Source: a bacterium (GTDB lineage Bacteria > Patescibacteria > ABY1 > BM507 > VMTK01). From it: a stretch of 5,584 bases of DNA. Positions within the stretch are counted from its first letter, which is position 1. Each line of letters starts with the position of its first letter. The notes beneath the pieces were generated by a model. The model did no database searches. It was not told where the DNA came from and saw nothing but the letters and a program-made list of their open reading frames with translations. Position numbers and translations under genes: made by a program. This document shows, piece by piece, positions 5,241 through 5,584 of the stretch. Where the stretch lies: NCBI GenBank assembly GCA_030641105.1, contig DAOWHZ010000058.1, positions 1 through 5,584 of the forward strand. Reading direction: 5' to 3'.

Positions 5241-5584
5241 CTAAACCTTTCCCAAACCACCAACAAAGGACTAGCTAAAAATATTGAGCTATAAGTCCCA
5301 ATAAACACTCCGATTGACAAAGCCAAAACAAAATCGCGGATTGATGAACCGCCGAAAAAGAAAACAGCTAATAAAACCAATAAAGTTGTTATAGAAGTAT
5401 TAATAGATCGCCTTAATGTTTGATTAACACTGATATTAACCGTACCCTCAAAATCCTCATCGCTGCGAGGCAAATTTTCTCTAACCCGATCAAAAACTAC
5501 AATAGTGTCATTAACACTATATCCCAAAACAGTTAAAATCGCGGCCACAAAAGCAGTATTAATTTCAATGCCGGCAAATTTGCC
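5234..5584 (-). CDS. secF: Protein translocase subunit SecF, C-terminal part (gene runs off the window)
   Basis: The reading frame is open to the right edge, so only the last 116 residues are present. SecF, with SecD, is an RND-like membrane protein that uses the proton or sodium gradient to help the Sec translocon pull proteins across the membrane. The signature GYSVNDTIVVFDRVREN (21-37 of the visible part) is the conserved segment between membrane spans, followed by the RRSINTSITTLL helix (58-69), FFFGGSSIRDFVLALSIG (75-92) and GTYSSIFLASPLLVVWE (96-112). Visible membrane spans are about 10-31, 62-78, 84-98 and 99-111. A fused SecDF is possible because the N-terminus is missing, although separate secD and secF genes are the commoner arrangement. 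It ends in TAA inside a heptad repeat and is followed by a strong terminator. Confidence 0.95.
   Translation of the reverse strand, partial: GKFAGIEINTAFVAAILTVLGYSVNDTIVVFDRVRENLPRSDEDFEGTVNISVNQTLRRSINTSITTLLVLLAVFFFGGSSIRDFVLALSIGVFIGTYSSIFLASPLLVVWERFRK

Noticed and set aside
5573..5584. 12-bp perfect palindrome GGCAAATTTGCC at the right edge
   Set aside because: It lies within in-frame secF codons, and short palindromes are expected by chance. Its coincidence with the window end is noted but proves nothing.

Overview
The window is a compact, AT-rich, single-direction stretch of bacterial chromosome. All confident genes lie on the minus strand, so transcription order runs from the right edge to the left: secF (3' part only), proS, a small MazG-type NTP pyrophosphohydrolase, mreB, mreC, mreD. 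The genes are ordinary housekeeping genes for protein export, tRNA charging, nucleotide clean-up and cell-shape control. AT richness, very short proteins outside the core, no visible Shine-Dalgarno sequences, and gaps filled with short-period low-complexity repeats suggest a member of the Candidate Phyla Radiation (Patescibacteria, probably a Parcubacteria-like lineage). This is an inference from style, not from a marker gene. All genes are open under the standard code, and no gene ends in TGA.

Layout from right to left. The last 116 codons of secF end at 5234 and are followed by a repeat-rich 3' flank and a textbook intrinsic terminator (5152-5177, minus strand). The terminator T-tract overlaps a strong promoter (TTGACA, 17 bp, TAAGAT; 5125-5153) that would start a proS transcript with a leader of about 106 nt containing a long heptad inverted repeat. 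proS (564 codons) overlaps the MazG-type gene by 8 bp. A 61 bp gap of octad repeats then leads to mreB. The 243 bp mreB-mreC gap holds a roughly 157 bp MITE-like palindromic element. The mreC-mreD gap is almost entirely a heptad-phased inverted repeat. A long hairpin follows mreD. I see no terminator and no convincing promoter between proS and mreD, so a proS-mazG-mreBCD transcript is possible.

The unusual content is between and around the genes. (1) The left edge is a 79-bp-arm inverted repeat whose outer arm carries, on the plus strand, a second diverged copy of the MreD C-terminus and stop codon. Two of its three differences are synonymous. This is either a tail-to-tail duplication or a strain chimera formed at the terminator palindrome. 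(2) Several gaps are built from 7-bp (or 8-bp) units of different sequence, often mirrored into inverted repeats, and one such array lies inside the proS reading frame. (3) A palindromic mobile-type repeat sits inside the mreBCD cluster. I found no CRISPR array, RNA gene, transposase or defence gene, and no evidence for a new multi-gene system.
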